Shown one piece after another: positions 6,848 to 14,074 of a stretch of DNA of 44,630 bases. The stretch comes from DATBSK01 sp040902705. Lineage in GTDB: Bacteria; Actinomycetota; Acidimicrobiia; IMCC26256; PALSA-555. The notes beneath the pieces were generated by a model. That model saw only the letters and a list, made by a program, of their open reading frames with translations, had not been told where the DNA came from and ran no database searches. How positions within the stretch are numbered: the stretch's first letter is position 1; the number at the start of each line of letters is the position of its first letter. The stretch covers positions 1-44,630 of the forward strand of contig JBBDWT010000035.1 in the NCBI GenBank assembly GCA_040902705.1, in the 5' to 3' direction. A program made the position numbers and the translations under genes.

Positions 6848-8713
6848 TCACCAGGACCCGCCCCCACCACCACCGCCTCCACCACCGGAGAACCCGCCCC
6901 CGCCTCCACCGCTGAAGCCGCTCGATCCGGAGGTCGAGGGGGGCGTGGAGGTCAGCGTGCCCGACGTCGACATCGTGAAGCCCTCGACGGCATCGGAGAA
7001 GACCATGTACTGGAAGGGCGTCGCCGAGCGGTACCAGTAGGTCGTGTCGGTCGGCTCTCCGGCGAGTCCCTCGAACGCACGAGCCCACTTCTCGGTCGCA
7101 CCGAACACGATCGCGTAGGGCAGGTACTCGGAGAAGAGGTTCTTGCGCTCGGCGAAGCGGGCGCGCTCCTTCTCCGACTCGTCGATGAACCGGCGGAACC
7201 CGTTGACGCGCCGGAGCACGGCCGATCCCTTCGCGGTGCGGGACGGCGCAAACCGCGCGCTGAACATCATCACGAGACCGAGGAGGATGACCGGGATCCC
7301 GAGGAGCGCGGCGCGGGTGAACGCGGCGAGGGCGATCGTGATGCCGATGCCGACGAGCAGCACGACGAGTCCGAGGCACCCGACCCCGAGCGCGGAGCCG
7401 TCGGGGCGCTTGGTGAACCATCCCTGGTTCATCGCGTCGTCGAGGAGCGCCTTTTGGACCTTGCCCATCCGGGTTGCGAACTTGTACTTGAGGTCGGACA
7501 GCTCGACCTCGTCGCCGTCCTCGAACAGGGCGTCGAGCAGCTCGCGCTCGTAGTCCTTCAGCTTCTCGTCAGACTTCTCGAGCTTCGTCAGCTTCCAGTC
7601 GTTTCGCTTCCACTTGGAGTCCGTCTCGATCTCGTCGATGACGAGGTGCTTGCGGACCCCCAGGTCGACGATCGTTGCGGTCACGTCGAGCGGGTTCGCC
7701 TTGAAGTCGACGAGCGTGCCGACCTGGCCGGGGCGGAGATCATCGGGCGGCACGAACTCGACCGGTGTCTCCGTGTGATCGAAGAGCGGTGCGCGCTCCT
7801 CCTTCGCATCGGCACCGCCGAACGCCTGGTCGACGGACGAGCCCTGGTAGCGACGATCGCGCGCCTTGCGGAAGAAGAGGAGCGCGAAGCCGCCGACCAG
7901 CAGCAGGAGCAGACCCGCGGTGATCCCGCCCGTCGTCGCGTCGAGCGTGAACGCACGCCCGATCGTCTGGCGCTCCTCGAGGATCGGCTTCGGCTCGGGC
8001 ACGGCTCCCTTGGGGATCGCGACGACCACCGTCACGCCCTGGAAGGGGAACAGGTCGCTCTGCGCGAACCTCGCGACGGACCCGTCGGCGCTCGCGACCT
8101 CGCACGGCAACATGGCGCCCGTGGAGCCCTGGAAGCACGCGATCTGCGTGATCGCGGTCGGCGCGACCACCCGGGTCGTGGTGTGATCGATGATCAGCGC
8201 CCACTGGTGCCCGATCGAGTTCCAGGAGAGCTCGTCGTGGTCCTCGAAGGCGTTGAGCGCCCCTTCCACGCGGTACGTGATGTCGTACGTGTGCTCCCCG
8301 GTGATCGTCCGATCGGGGTCGCCGATCTTGATCCGCTCGTACCCGACGCCGTCCTCGCTGAGCTCCTCGGTCTCGTATTGTGCCGGAGCTCCCTCCGACG
8401 CCTTCACGGAGAGGACGTCGAGCTCGTAGACGCGATCGGTGTCGGGCTTCTTCGGGTAGTCGAAGCGCACGGGGATGTCGCGGAAGATGCCGTGCCTCGG
8501 AGTCGATCCGAAGTCGTAGTCGATGTGCTCGTGGACCGTGAGCGAGCCATCGGCGTTGATCTGGATCCGCACGCGGTACCCGGGGATCGACTCGAATGCC
8601 TGCGCGTACGCAGCGGAGTCGCGCGTCCCGACGGACGCGACCGCCGACGCGCCGGTCACGCCCAGCACCGCGACCGCGACCCCGGCGAGCGCGAGCAGCC
8701 GACCGAGGCGCAT
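6848..8713 (-). CDS. DUF2207 domain-containing membrane protein with Gly-rich tail
   Basis: A 621-residue protein of the DUF2207 family, an uncharacterised group of exported, membrane-anchored proteins. A signal peptide (residues 1 to about 26, LLALAGVAVAVLGVTGASAVA) precedes an extracytoplasmic beta-rich domain starting YRVRIQINADGSLTVHEHIDYDFG. A membrane segment AGLLLLLVGGFALLFF is followed by a cytoplasmic domain and two further hydrophobic stretches (GCLGLVVLLVGIGITIALAAF and LLGIPVILLGLVMMFSA, in part). The end is almost pure glycine (FSGGGGGGFSGGG and a final Gly run, SW), a typical DUF2207 tail. The ATG at 8713 is fixed by a TAGCGT hexamer seven bases upstream. A GTG three codons earlier would lie inside that spacer. 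Confidence 0.86.
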   Translation of the reverse strand: MRLGRLLALAGVAVAVLGVTGASAVASVGTRDSAAYAQAFESIPGYRVRIQINADGSLTVHEHIDYDFGSTPRHGIFRDIPVRFDYPKKPDTDRVYELDVLSVKASEGAPAQYETEELSEDGVGYERIKIGDPDRTITGEHTYDITYRVEGALNAFEDHDELSWNSIGHQWALIIDHTTTRVVAPTAITQIACFQGSTGAMLPCEVASADGSVARFAQSDLFPFQGVTVVVAIPKGAVPEPKPILEERQTIGRAFTLDATTGGITAGLLLLLVGGFALLFFRKARDRRYQGSSVDQAFGGADAKEERAPLFDHTETPVEFVPPDDLRPGQVGTLVDFKANPLDVTATIVDLGVRKHLVIDEIETDSKWKRNDWKLTKLEKSDEKLKDYERELLDALFEDGDEVELSDLKYKFATRMGKVQKALLDDAMNQGWFTKRPDGSALGVGCLGLVVLLVGIGITIALAAFTRAALLGIPVILLGLVMMFSARFAPSRTAKGSAVLRRVNGFRRFIDESEKERARFAERKNLFSEYLPYAIVFGATEKWARAFEGLAGEPTDTTYWYRSATPFQYMVFSDAVEGFTMSTSGTLTSTPPSTSGSSGFSGGGGGGFSGGGGGGGGGGSW

Positions 8714-8720
8714 CCCGAGC

Positions 8721-8726
8721 ACGCTA
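8721..8726 (-). promoter_or_regulatory. -10 element TAGCGT, leaderless promoter of DUF2207 gene
   Basis: TAGCGT on the minus strand lies seven bases before the ATG at 8713. Confidence 0.5.
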
Positions 8727-8795
8727 CTAGTGTCGTGCGCTGATGCCGATCCGCATCGTGATCGACACGGTCCACCGCGATGCGCTCGCCGCGCC

Positions 8796-8836
8796 GAGCG
8801 AGGGCCACCGACGCGCTGAGCGACGGTCACCGACGC
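8796..8836. repeat. Two near-identical 19-bp copies, 22-bp period
   Basis: 8796-8814 and 8818-8836 match at 17 of 19 positions (GAGCGAGGGCCACCGACGC against GAGCGACGGTCACCGACGC). They lie just upstream of the -10 hexamer of the kinase gene and could be regulator sites. Confidence 0.4.
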
Positions 8837-8845
8837 CAAGAGCGA

Positions 8846-8851
8846 TAGCGT
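8846..8851 (+). promoter_or_regulatory. -10 element TAGCGT before the kinase/DUF6285 gene
   Basis: TAGCGT lies ten bases before the ATG at 8862, giving a leader of only a few bases. Confidence 0.45.
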
Positions 8852-8861
8852 CGCGGGCTCG

Positions 8862-10277
8862 ATGACGCGAGTCGACGAACGCGCGCTCGCCGCGGCGACC
8901 GGCCGCCACCTGGCAGCCGACGTCACGACCGACGCGCGGGCGCGCCTCTCGGGAGGCGCGGCGCGCGAGACCTGGTCGTTCGACGCGGTGATGCCCGACG
9001 GCAGGCGCCTCGCCCTCGTGCTGCGGCGCGACCCTGGCGCGCAGCACGGACTCGGATCACGGGCGACGGAGTTCGAGGTGCTGCGCGCCGCCACCGCCGC
9101 GGGTGTGCTCGCGCCCGAGACCCGATTCCTGCTCGAGCCCGACGACGACCTCGGCGACGGCTTCGTGATGTCCCGCGTCGACGGCGAGACGATCCCCCGC
9201 CGGATCCTCCGCGACGACGAGCTCGCCGACGCGCGCGCCGGCCTGGCGGCACAGTGCGGGGAGCAAGCGGCACGGGTGCATGCCGTGCCGCTCGACTCGC
9301 TCCCCGAGATCCCGGTCCTCGATGCCGCCGCGCAGCTCGAGCAGTACCGCCAGATCCTCGACGGCATCGGTGAGCCCCACCCCGCGTTCGAGCTCGGGCT
9401 CCGCCGCCTGGGCGAGCGCCCTCCCCCGTCGGCCGCGCCGCGCCTTGTCCACGGGGACTTCCGCAACGGCAACCTCGTCGTCGGCGCGGACGGGCTGCGC
9501 GCGGTGCTCGACTGGGAGCTGGCCCATCTCGGTGACCCCGTCGAGGACCTCGCATGGTGCTGCGTGCGGTCCTGGCGATTCGGCGTCGTCGACCGCACGG
9601 TCGGAGGCTTCGGTGACGTCGACGACCTGCTCGACGCGTACACGGCGGCGGGCGGCGAGGAGGTCGACCCGGAGCGCCTGGCGTGGTGGGAGGCGTTCGG
9701 AACGCTGAAGTGGGGGCTCATCTGCGGGATCCAGGCGCACACGCACCTCGGCGGCCTGGTGCGCTCGGTGGAGCTCGCCACCTTGGGGCGCCGCATCGCC
9801 GAGACCGAGTGGGACCTGCTGCGCCTCCTCGTGCCCGACCTGCTCGCCGTCTCCGACCGCCTGCTCGCGTCGGACCATCAGCCCGCGACCGACCCGCCCG
9901 GCGCCGCGGAGACACCATCGTCGTTCCAGGACCGCCCGACGGCAGCCGAGCTGCTCGAGGCCGTGCGCGAGTTCGTCGAGCAGGACGCGCAGCCGGGCCT
10001 CGAGGGACGGGCCGCCTTCCACGCGCGAGTCGCGGTGAACGCACTCGGGATCGTCGAGCGGGAGCTCGTGCTCGGGCCGGCGACCGACGCTCCCGTCACG
10101 GCGCGGTTGGCGACCGTGCTCGGACGCCCCGGCTCACCGCGTGAGCTGGCGGACGCGCTCGCGGTCGGGATCCGCGACGGCTCGGTCGACGACGGACGCC
10201 CCGACGTCGTCGAGGCGGTCATCGCGCTCGTGCGCGCCAAGCTCGCGATCGCCAACCCCCGGTACGCCGAAGCCTGA
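8862..10277 (+). CDS. APH-family kinase fused to a DUF6285 domain
   Basis: A 471-residue protein with two parts. Residues 1 to about 345 form a phosphotransferase of the aminoglycoside-phosphotransferase/ACAD10-11 kinase type. It has RLSGGAARETWSFD (nucleotide loop), the catalytic LVHGDFRNGNLVV (HGDxxxxN) and the metal-binding AVLDWELAHLGDPVEDLAW. From about residue 355 (SSFQDRPTAAELLEAVREFVEQD in part) to the end it matches DUF6285, usually a separate small protein beside such a kinase. Related kinases phosphorylate the hydroxyl of 4-hydroxyacyl-CoAs so that a partner acyl-CoA dehydrogenase can remove it. That substrate is inference here. A candidate partner dehydrogenase is at 20280-21524, not adjacent. 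It is unlikely to be an antibiotic resistance gene. Confidence 0.85.
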   Translation: MTRVDERALAAATGRHLAADVTTDARARLSGGAARETWSFDAVMPDGRRLALVLRRDPGAQHGLGSRATEFEVLRAATAAGVLAPETRFLLEPDDDLGDGFVMSRVDGETIPRRILRDDELADARAGLAAQCGEQAARVHAVPLDSLPEIPVLDAAAQLEQYRQILDGIGEPHPAFELGLRRLGERPPPSAAPRLVHGDFRNGNLVVGADGLRAVLDWELAHLGDPVEDLAWCCVRSWRFGVVDRTVGGFGDVDDLLDAYTAAGGEEVDPERLAWWEAFGTLKWGLICGIQAHTHLGGLVRSVELATLGRRIAETEWDLLRLLVPDLLAVSDRLLASDHQPATDPPGAAETPSSFQDRPTAAELLEAVREFVEQDAQPGLEGRAAFHARVAVNALGIVERELVLGPATDAPVTARLATVLGRPGSPRELADALAVGIRDGSVDDGRPDVVEAVIALVRAKLAIANPRYAEA

Positions 10278-10281
10278 GCGG

Positions 10282-10287
10282 TAGGTT
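10282..10287 (+). promoter_or_regulatory. -10 element TAGGTT, leaderless promoter
   Basis: TAGGTT lies six bases before the GTG at 10294, directly after the kinase gene stop, so this gene pair can be transcribed independently of the kinase gene. Confidence 0.5.
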
Positions 10288-10293
10288 CGGTAC

Positions 10294-10623
10294 GTGCTCC
10301 GAGCCGCCGCCGTCGTCGTCGCCGCCGGCTCGTTGGCGCTCGGGCTCATTGCGTTCGCGCCCCCGGTCGGCGCTGCTACCCCGGGCGCGACACGAGCCCA
10401 GGCGCAACCCGACCGGTGCGCGGACCGACCCGGGAACCAGAGCCGGCCGTGCGTCGGACCGGTGGTCGACGAGTCGGGAGGCGGAGGCGACACCCTGACG
10501 ATCGTCGTGTCCGTGGTGGTCGGGCTCGTCGTCGCGGGCATCGCGTTCGTCCTCCTGCGGCGCCAGCTCGCGGCCGGAGGCAGCCACGCGACCGCAGACG
10601 AGCAGACGAGAGGCCGCGCCTGA
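10294..10623 (+). CDS. Small secreted or membrane-anchored protein of unknown function
   Basis: A 109-residue protein starting at GTG. It has an N-terminal signal sequence (LRAAAVVVAAGSLALGLIAF, ending near PPVGAA), a short extracytoplasmic stretch with two cysteines (RCADRPGNQSRPC), a Gly linker and a C-terminal membrane helix (TIVVSVVVGLVVAGIAFVLL) followed by RRQ. I do not recognise a family. The start is supported by a -10 hexamer six bases upstream. Its TGA stop shares one base with the exonuclease III ATG (TGATG), so the two are probably translated together although no functional link is evident. Confidence 0.7.
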   Translation: MLRAAAVVVAAGSLALGLIAFAPPVGAATPGATRAQAQPDRCADRPGNQSRPCVGPVVDESGGGGDTLTIVVSVVVGLVVAGIAFVLLRRQLAAGGSHATADEQTRGRA

Positions 10624-11399
10624 TGCGCATCGCCACCTGGAACGTCAACTCGCTGAAGGCGCGCCTCCCGCGTGTCGAGGAGTGGCTCGAGTACGCGGAG
10701 CCCGACGTGCTGTGCCTACAGGAGACGAAGCTCGCCGACGACGCGTTCCCGCAGCTCACCTTCGAGGCGCTCGGCTACGAAGCCGCGCACCACGGACAGG
10801 GTCGGTGGAACGGCGTGGCAATCCTGTCGAAGGTCGGCCTGCAGGACGTGACGTCGGGCTTCGGCGACGCCATCGACCCGTACGAGGGCGACGCCCGGCT
10901 GCTCGCAGCGACGTGCGGCGGCCTCAGGGTCGCGACCGTCTACGTGCCGAACGGCCGCGAGGTCGGCACCGAGTTCTACGACCGCAAGCTCGCGTGGTTC
11001 GAGTGCCTGGCCACATGGCTCGACGAGACCACGTCTCCGACCGAGCCGTTCGCCCTGCTCGGCGACTTCAACGTCGCACCCGAAGACCGCGACGTGTGGT
11101 CGGTGAAGGCGTTCGAGGGCTCCACGCATGTCACCCCCAAGGAGCGCGCGGCCGTGGCGGCGCTCGAGCAGTGGGGACTGGTCGACGCGTTCCGCATCCT
11201 CTACGACCAGGACGAGCTCTTCTCGTACTGGGACTACCGACGAGGCGACTTCCACAAGCACCACGGGATGCGCATCGACCTCGTGCTGGTCACGAAGCCC
11301 GTCGCCGAGCGCGTCACCTGGGCTCTCGTGGACCGCAACGCCCGGAAGGGTCAGCTGCCGTCCGACCACGCGCCGGTCGTCGTCGACATCGCCGACTGA
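10623..11399 (+). CDS. xthA: Exodeoxyribonuclease III (AP endonuclease family)
   Basis: A 258-residue enzyme of the exonuclease III/APE1 family, acting in base excision repair at abasic sites and on 3' blocked ends. All family motifs are present: N-terminal MRIATWNVNSLKARL, LCLQETKLADDAFP (metal Glu), ARLLAATCGGLRVATVYVPNG, LLGDFNVAPEDRDVW (catalytic Asp and Asn), FSYWDYRRGDFHKHHGMRIDL and the terminal PSDHAPVVVDI (catalytic His). Length is usual. The ATG overlaps the preceding stop by one base, implying co-translation with the small membrane protein. Confidence 0.95.
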   Translation: MRIATWNVNSLKARLPRVEEWLEYAEPDVLCLQETKLADDAFPQLTFEALGYEAAHHGQGRWNGVAILSKVGLQDVTSGFGDAIDPYEGDARLLAATCGGLRVATVYVPNGREVGTEFYDRKLAWFECLATWLDETTSPTEPFALLGDFNVAPEDRDVWSVKAFEGSTHVTPKERAAVAALEQWGLVDAFRILYDQDELFSYWDYRRGDFHKHHGMRIDLVLVTKPVAERVTWALVDRNARKGQLPSDHAPVVVDIAD

Positions 11400-11405
11400 G
11401 CGCCG

Positions 11406-11915
11406 TCAGCCCACCTGGCCGGCCTGGCCCACCTGGCGCTCGTACCGGCTCACGGTCCACGTCGCCTCGGCGGTGTCCCCGCAGTACGTGAAGCCGGCGT
11501 CCTCGTAGTACGCGCGCAACCGCTCGTTCCCGCTCGAGCAATCGAGCCGCAGGTACGCGCGCCCCGCGGCGGCCGCCATCTCGTCGGCCCACGTGAGGAG
11601 CCGCCGACCGACACCCGCGGCCGCTCGCCGCACCGCGACCCGGTGCACGTAGCCGGCAACGGACGGCTGCACGCCCCAGAACAGCTCGTCGCTCCACTGC
11701 AACGTGATCGTCGCGACCGCGACGCCATCGCGTTCCGCCAGCCACGTCTCACCGGCATCGATCGACGGACGGAACATCGCGTCGGGGACTCGTGCGGGCC
11801 ACTGCTCGATCCCCCGAGCGAGGAGCCACGCGGCAGCTTCCTCGAGGACCTCCCGCACGGACTCGACGTCGGCCGCGTCCGCGCGACGGATGTCGACGTC
11901 GAGCGGTTCGACCAC
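11406..11915 (-). CDS. GNAT family N-acetyltransferase
   Basis: A single-domain GNAT enzyme, 169 residues from the chosen start. VHRVAVRRAAAGVGRRLLTWADEMA carries the acetyl-CoA binding R/QxxGxG/A pattern as RRAAAGVGRRLL, and LRLDCSSGNERLRAYYEDAGFTYCG (quoted in part) is the typical C-terminal beta4-beta5 region. The substrate is unknown. I prefer the GTG at 11915 to one three codons upstream (11924). A TACCGT hexamer overlaps the earlier GTG and stands seven bases before the later one. It is convergent with xthA, with six bases between stops. Confidence 0.82.
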   Translation of the reverse strand: MVEPLDVDIRRADAADVESVREVLEEAAAWLLARGIEQWPARVPDAMFRPSIDAGETWLAERDGVAVATITLQWSDELFWGVQPSVAGYVHRVAVRRAAAGVGRRLLTWADEMAAAAGRAYLRLDCSSGNERLRAYYEDAGFTYCGDTAEATWTVSRYERQVGQAGQVG

Positions 11916-11922
11916 GACGGCC

Positions 11923-11928
11923 ACGGTA
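11923..11928 (-). promoter_or_regulatory. -10 element TACCGT, decides the GNAT start
   Basis: TACCGT on the minus strand is seven bases before the GTG at 11915 and overlaps a competing GTG at 11924. Confidence 0.45.
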
Positions 11929-11976
11929 TTCAGTTGTCAAAGGGCGGGTGGGGAAGCTCGGGCTCGCGATGCTCGG

Positions 11977-13095
11977 CTACGGGCCTGCTCGGGGGGCTGG
12001 GCCGGCGCGGGCGTCGATCAGGTCGTCCTCGTGGACGAGCCTGAGACCGTCGATCTGGTTCGGGTCGCCGACGAGGTGCCACGGCCCGTGCGGCGTGAGC
12101 ATTCGGTGGTGGTACGGGCAGACCCGGGCGAGGTTGTCGATCCCGTCGTCGCCGCCGTGACAACACGGGACCAGGTGGTGGATCTGGAGACCGTGCGTGT
12201 TGGTGCAGCCCGGGACCCGGCAGTGCGGGTCCCGTTCGATGACGTGCTGCTCGAGCTTCCGCGGGAGGGCGCTGCGCGTGTTGGTCGAGTGGAGCGGCTG
12301 ACCGTGGGCGTCGTCGACGCGGTCCTTCACCTTCGCGTTGGGAGTGACGGCGTCGACGATCTCGACCGCCAGCTGCATGCCTTCGCAGTCGGCGGACCCG
12401 TCGGCGCGTCGGTGGATGACGATCTGCTCCTTGTACTTCCCGGTGAGCTCGGCATCCGCGTACGTGCGGCAGAGGTCGACGAGCGCGTCGGCCTTGCGGT
12501 GCTCGAGCGTGTCCCACGCTTCGCCCTTGGTGGGGCGCATCTGCTCCGCCCGGTGGTCGAGCACCTTCTCGACGAGGATCCCGTCGAGATCCGCGAGCCG
12601 GAACCGACCGCCGGTCATCCCGGCCTCGGGCTCCCGCCACGTACGCAGCATCCGCGCTGCTCGCCTGGCGCGCGCGTCTGCCAACGTGACGGCTTGCCTG
12701 CGCCGCGCCAGCGCCTGGAGATCCGCCGGCGAGATGTTCGGACCGCGCGCGGCCCACTCCCGATCCGTCTCCGGGGTCGCGAGCTCGGTGAGCGGCGCGA
12801 GCTGCTCCGCACTCAGCGCACCGGAAGCCATCGTCTCGGCCACCGCGGGCAGCGTCTCCAACGACCGCGCCATCGCAAGGTTCGCCTTGGACGTCCGGCT
12901 CGACACCGACGCGTCCGGCATCCGACCGAGCGCGTCGCGCTCGTCGAGCACCTTGAGCACCGCCAGCTCCTCGAGGTGGAGCCGCCGCTGCTCGGCGATC
13001 AGCTCGGTGCGCCGTGAGCGCAGCCACTCGGTGCCGCGACACCGCAACGCGTCGAGCTGCTCTCGATACGAACGGCCTCGATGCGTCTGCTGCAT
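11977..13095 (-). CDS. DUF222/HNH endonuclease domain protein (13E12 repeat family)
   Basis: A 372-residue protein with an N-terminal DUF222 region (about 10-260) and a C-terminal HNH nuclease motif. Cys292 and Cys297 (HCRVPGCTNTHGL), His306-His307 (QIHHLVP), Asn321, Cys326 and His329-330 (NLARVCPYHH) make up the zinc-ribbed HNH site. The family is abundant in actinobacteria and includes the mycobacterial REP13E12 proteins; biological role is unsettled, though several mycobacterial members belong to the LexA regulon. The ATG at 13095 has a GGAGGAGG ribosome site. Upstream is a strong promoter with a LexA box in its spacer, so damage-induced expression is likely. No transposase or attachment site is seen nearby. 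Confidence 0.9.
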   Translation of the reverse strand: MQQTHRGRSYREQLDALRCRGTEWLRSRRTELIAEQRRLHLEELAVLKVLDERDALGRMPDASVSSRTSKANLAMARSLETLPAVAETMASGALSAEQLAPLTELATPETDREWAARGPNISPADLQALARRRQAVTLADARARRAARMLRTWREPEAGMTGGRFRLADLDGILVEKVLDHRAEQMRPTKGEAWDTLEHRKADALVDLCRTYADAELTGKYKEQIVIHRRADGSADCEGMQLAVEIVDAVTPNAKVKDRVDDAHGQPLHSTNTRSALPRKLEQHVIERDPHCRVPGCTNTHGLQIHHLVPCCHGGDDGIDNLARVCPYHHRMLTPHGPWHLVGDPNQIDGLRLVHEDDLIDARAGPAPRAGP

Positions 13096-13177
13096 CACCA
13101 CACCTCCTCCACTGCTCGGCGGCGCCGGCACCGCCCGAGGGACGGAACCGACTGCGATCACTGGGGGAAGTCAGGTC

Positions 13178-13207
13178 ACCATAGCGAACACATGTTCGCC
13201 TTGTCAA
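13178..13207 (-). promoter_or_regulatory. SigA-type promoter of the HNH gene with LexA box in the spacer
   Basis: On the minus strand TTGACA (13207-13202) is followed by an 18-base spacer and TATGGT (13183-13178). Bases 13198-13185 of the spacer read CGAACATGTGTTCG, a full match to the Gram-positive SOS box CGAACRNRYGTTCG. The predicted untranslated leader is about 75 bases. Confidence 0.85.
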
Positions 13208-13279
13208 GCGGCCCGAAGATTTCTGCGAGACCTTCTCGATCTGCACCATGGCATCGGGGTGTGACCGGGACCCGAGAGA

Positions 13280-13285
13280 TATCGT
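13280..13285 (+). promoter_or_regulatory. -10 element TATCGT
   Basis: TATCGT lies eight bases before the ATG at 13294. Confidence 0.4.
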
Positions 13286-13293
13286 CCCCCGCC

Positions 13294-13479
13294 ATGGCTC
13301 ACGTCCACCACCCGCCCCCCGAGGAGGAGCGCCGACGCCGGCTGAACCTCTGGGTGATCTTCGTCGTCGTCCTGGTGCTGATCGCCGCGGCCGCGCTCGC
13401 GCTGGTGCTCGTGCTCCAGGACGACGACTCGAACCATCAGCAGCCGAACACCACGACCACGCTGCAACAGCGCGGCTGA
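13294..13479 (+). CDS. Small single-pass membrane protein
   Basis: A 61-residue protein. A charged, His- and Pro-containing N-terminus (MAHVHHPPPEEERRRR) is followed by one strong helix (LWVIFVVVLVLIAAAALALV and LVL), then a polar Asp- and Thr-rich tail (QDDDSNHQQPNTTTTLQQRG). The positive cluster before the helix predicts a cytoplasmic N-terminus. No family recognised. It is divergent from the SOS-controlled HNH gene and convergent with the PPOX-fold gene, with a small hairpin at the shared 3' end. Confidence 0.65.
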   Translation: MAHVHHPPPEEERRRRLNLWVIFVVVLVLIAAAALALVLVLQDDDSNHQQPNTTTTLQQRG

Positions 13480-13494
13480 CGCCTCGCCGCGTCA
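13476..13494. terminator. Short hairpin at a convergent junction
   Basis: CTGACGC and GCGTCAG form a 7-bp stem around CTCGCC. Both arms contain the stop codons of the convergent genes, so part of the symmetry is a consequence of two TGA stops. Confidence 0.4.
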
Positions 13495-13974
13495 GGCGCG
13501 CTCGACGCGCTTCGAGCCAGAGCCCTCGTGCCACGACTCGACGACGAGGCGCTCGCCCTCGACCGTCGTGCGTACGATCTCGGCGACGTCGACGCGGAAG
13601 AGGTGGAACCGCTCCTCCGGCACCTCCTCGTGGTCGACGGAGAGGCGCGCGACGAACGCGTCGATGGTCGCCTCGTCGAGGACCTCGATCGCCCGACCAC
13701 CGAGCTTCGCATCGCCGCCCTGCATCTTCGGATCCGCGGTCGCGCTGTGCAGCGCGAACCGGGGATCGCGCTGGAGGTCACGGACCTTCATCGAGTCGAG
13801 CATCATGCCGAGCCAGATCTCGTCGTCGTCGAACGTCGCCTCGGTGCCGCTCACCCGTGGAGCACCGTCGCGCCGCAACGTGGCGATGACCTTGTGGACG
13901 TGAGCGTCGAAGCACGCCCGCACCGCCGCGGCGAGCTCGGGCGCCGCCGCGCGCACCTCTCCCCATGTCGACAT
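13492..13974 (-). CDS. Pyridoxamine 5'-phosphate oxidase-fold (FMN/F420-binding) protein
   Basis: A 160-residue split-barrel flavin/F420 protein. The core reads HVHKVIATLRRDGAPRVSGTEATFDDDEIWLGMMLDSMKVRDLQRDPRFALHSATADPKM (seen here in pieces), where GTEATFDDDEIWLG and SMKVRDLQRDPRFALHS are typical of PPOX-family proteins such as the mycobacterial F420-dependent reductases. The end (FHLFRVDVAEIVRTTVEGERLVVESW) is also family-like. The reaction is unknown; F420 or flavin binding is inferred from fold. A TACGAT hexamer lies eight bases before the ATG. Confidence 0.82.
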   Translation of the reverse strand: MSTWGEVRAAAPELAAAVRACFDAHVHKVIATLRRDGAPRVSGTEATFDDDEIWLGMMLDSMKVRDLQRDPRFALHSATADPKMQGGDAKLGGRAIEVLDEATIDAFVARLSVDHEEVPEERFHLFRVDVAEIVRTTVEGERLVVESWHEGSGSKRVERA

Positions 13975-13982
13975 GGCGTCAG

Positions 13983-13988
13983 ATCGTA
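13983..13988 (-). promoter_or_regulatory. -10 element TACGAT for the PPOX-fold gene
   Basis: TACGAT on the minus strand lies eight bases before the ATG at 13974 and 25 bases from the opposed TAGCGT at 14014-14019. Confidence 0.45.
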
Positions 13989-14013
13989 GCGACGCGCTGT
14001 CACACCCGCTCCG

Positions 14014-14019
14014 TAGCGT
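14014..14019 (+). promoter_or_regulatory. -10 element TAGCGT for the DUF4192-like gene
   Basis: TAGCGT is followed by a leader of about 50 bases with a GGAGAAGGG ribosome site at 14058-14065 before the ATG at 14075. This is a conventional leadered gene, unlike most neighbours. Confidence 0.4.
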
Positions 14020-14074
14020 CCGGACGACACGTCACGCGCTTCCCCCATCCGTGATCGGAGAAGGGAAGCGCGTC

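Noticed and set aside
8862..10277. Aminoglycoside resistance kinase
   Set aside because: Sequence context and the DUF6285 fusion fit the ACAD10/11-like kinase group rather than resistance enzymes.
11923..11940. TTGACA at 11935-11940 as -35 for the GNAT promoter
   Set aside because: Only six bases separate it from the TACCGT hexamer, far from the needed 16-18, so it is not a pair.
11977..13095. The HNH gene as a homing or mobile element
   Set aside because: No inverted ends, transposase or recombinase is visible. DUF222/HNH proteins are common chromosomal genes of actinobacteria.
11930..13534. A 534-codon minus-strand open frame overlapping the HNH gene
   Set aside because: Composition is Arg/Ala/Gly-rich shadow of the DUF222/HNH gene in another frame, with no recognisable domain.
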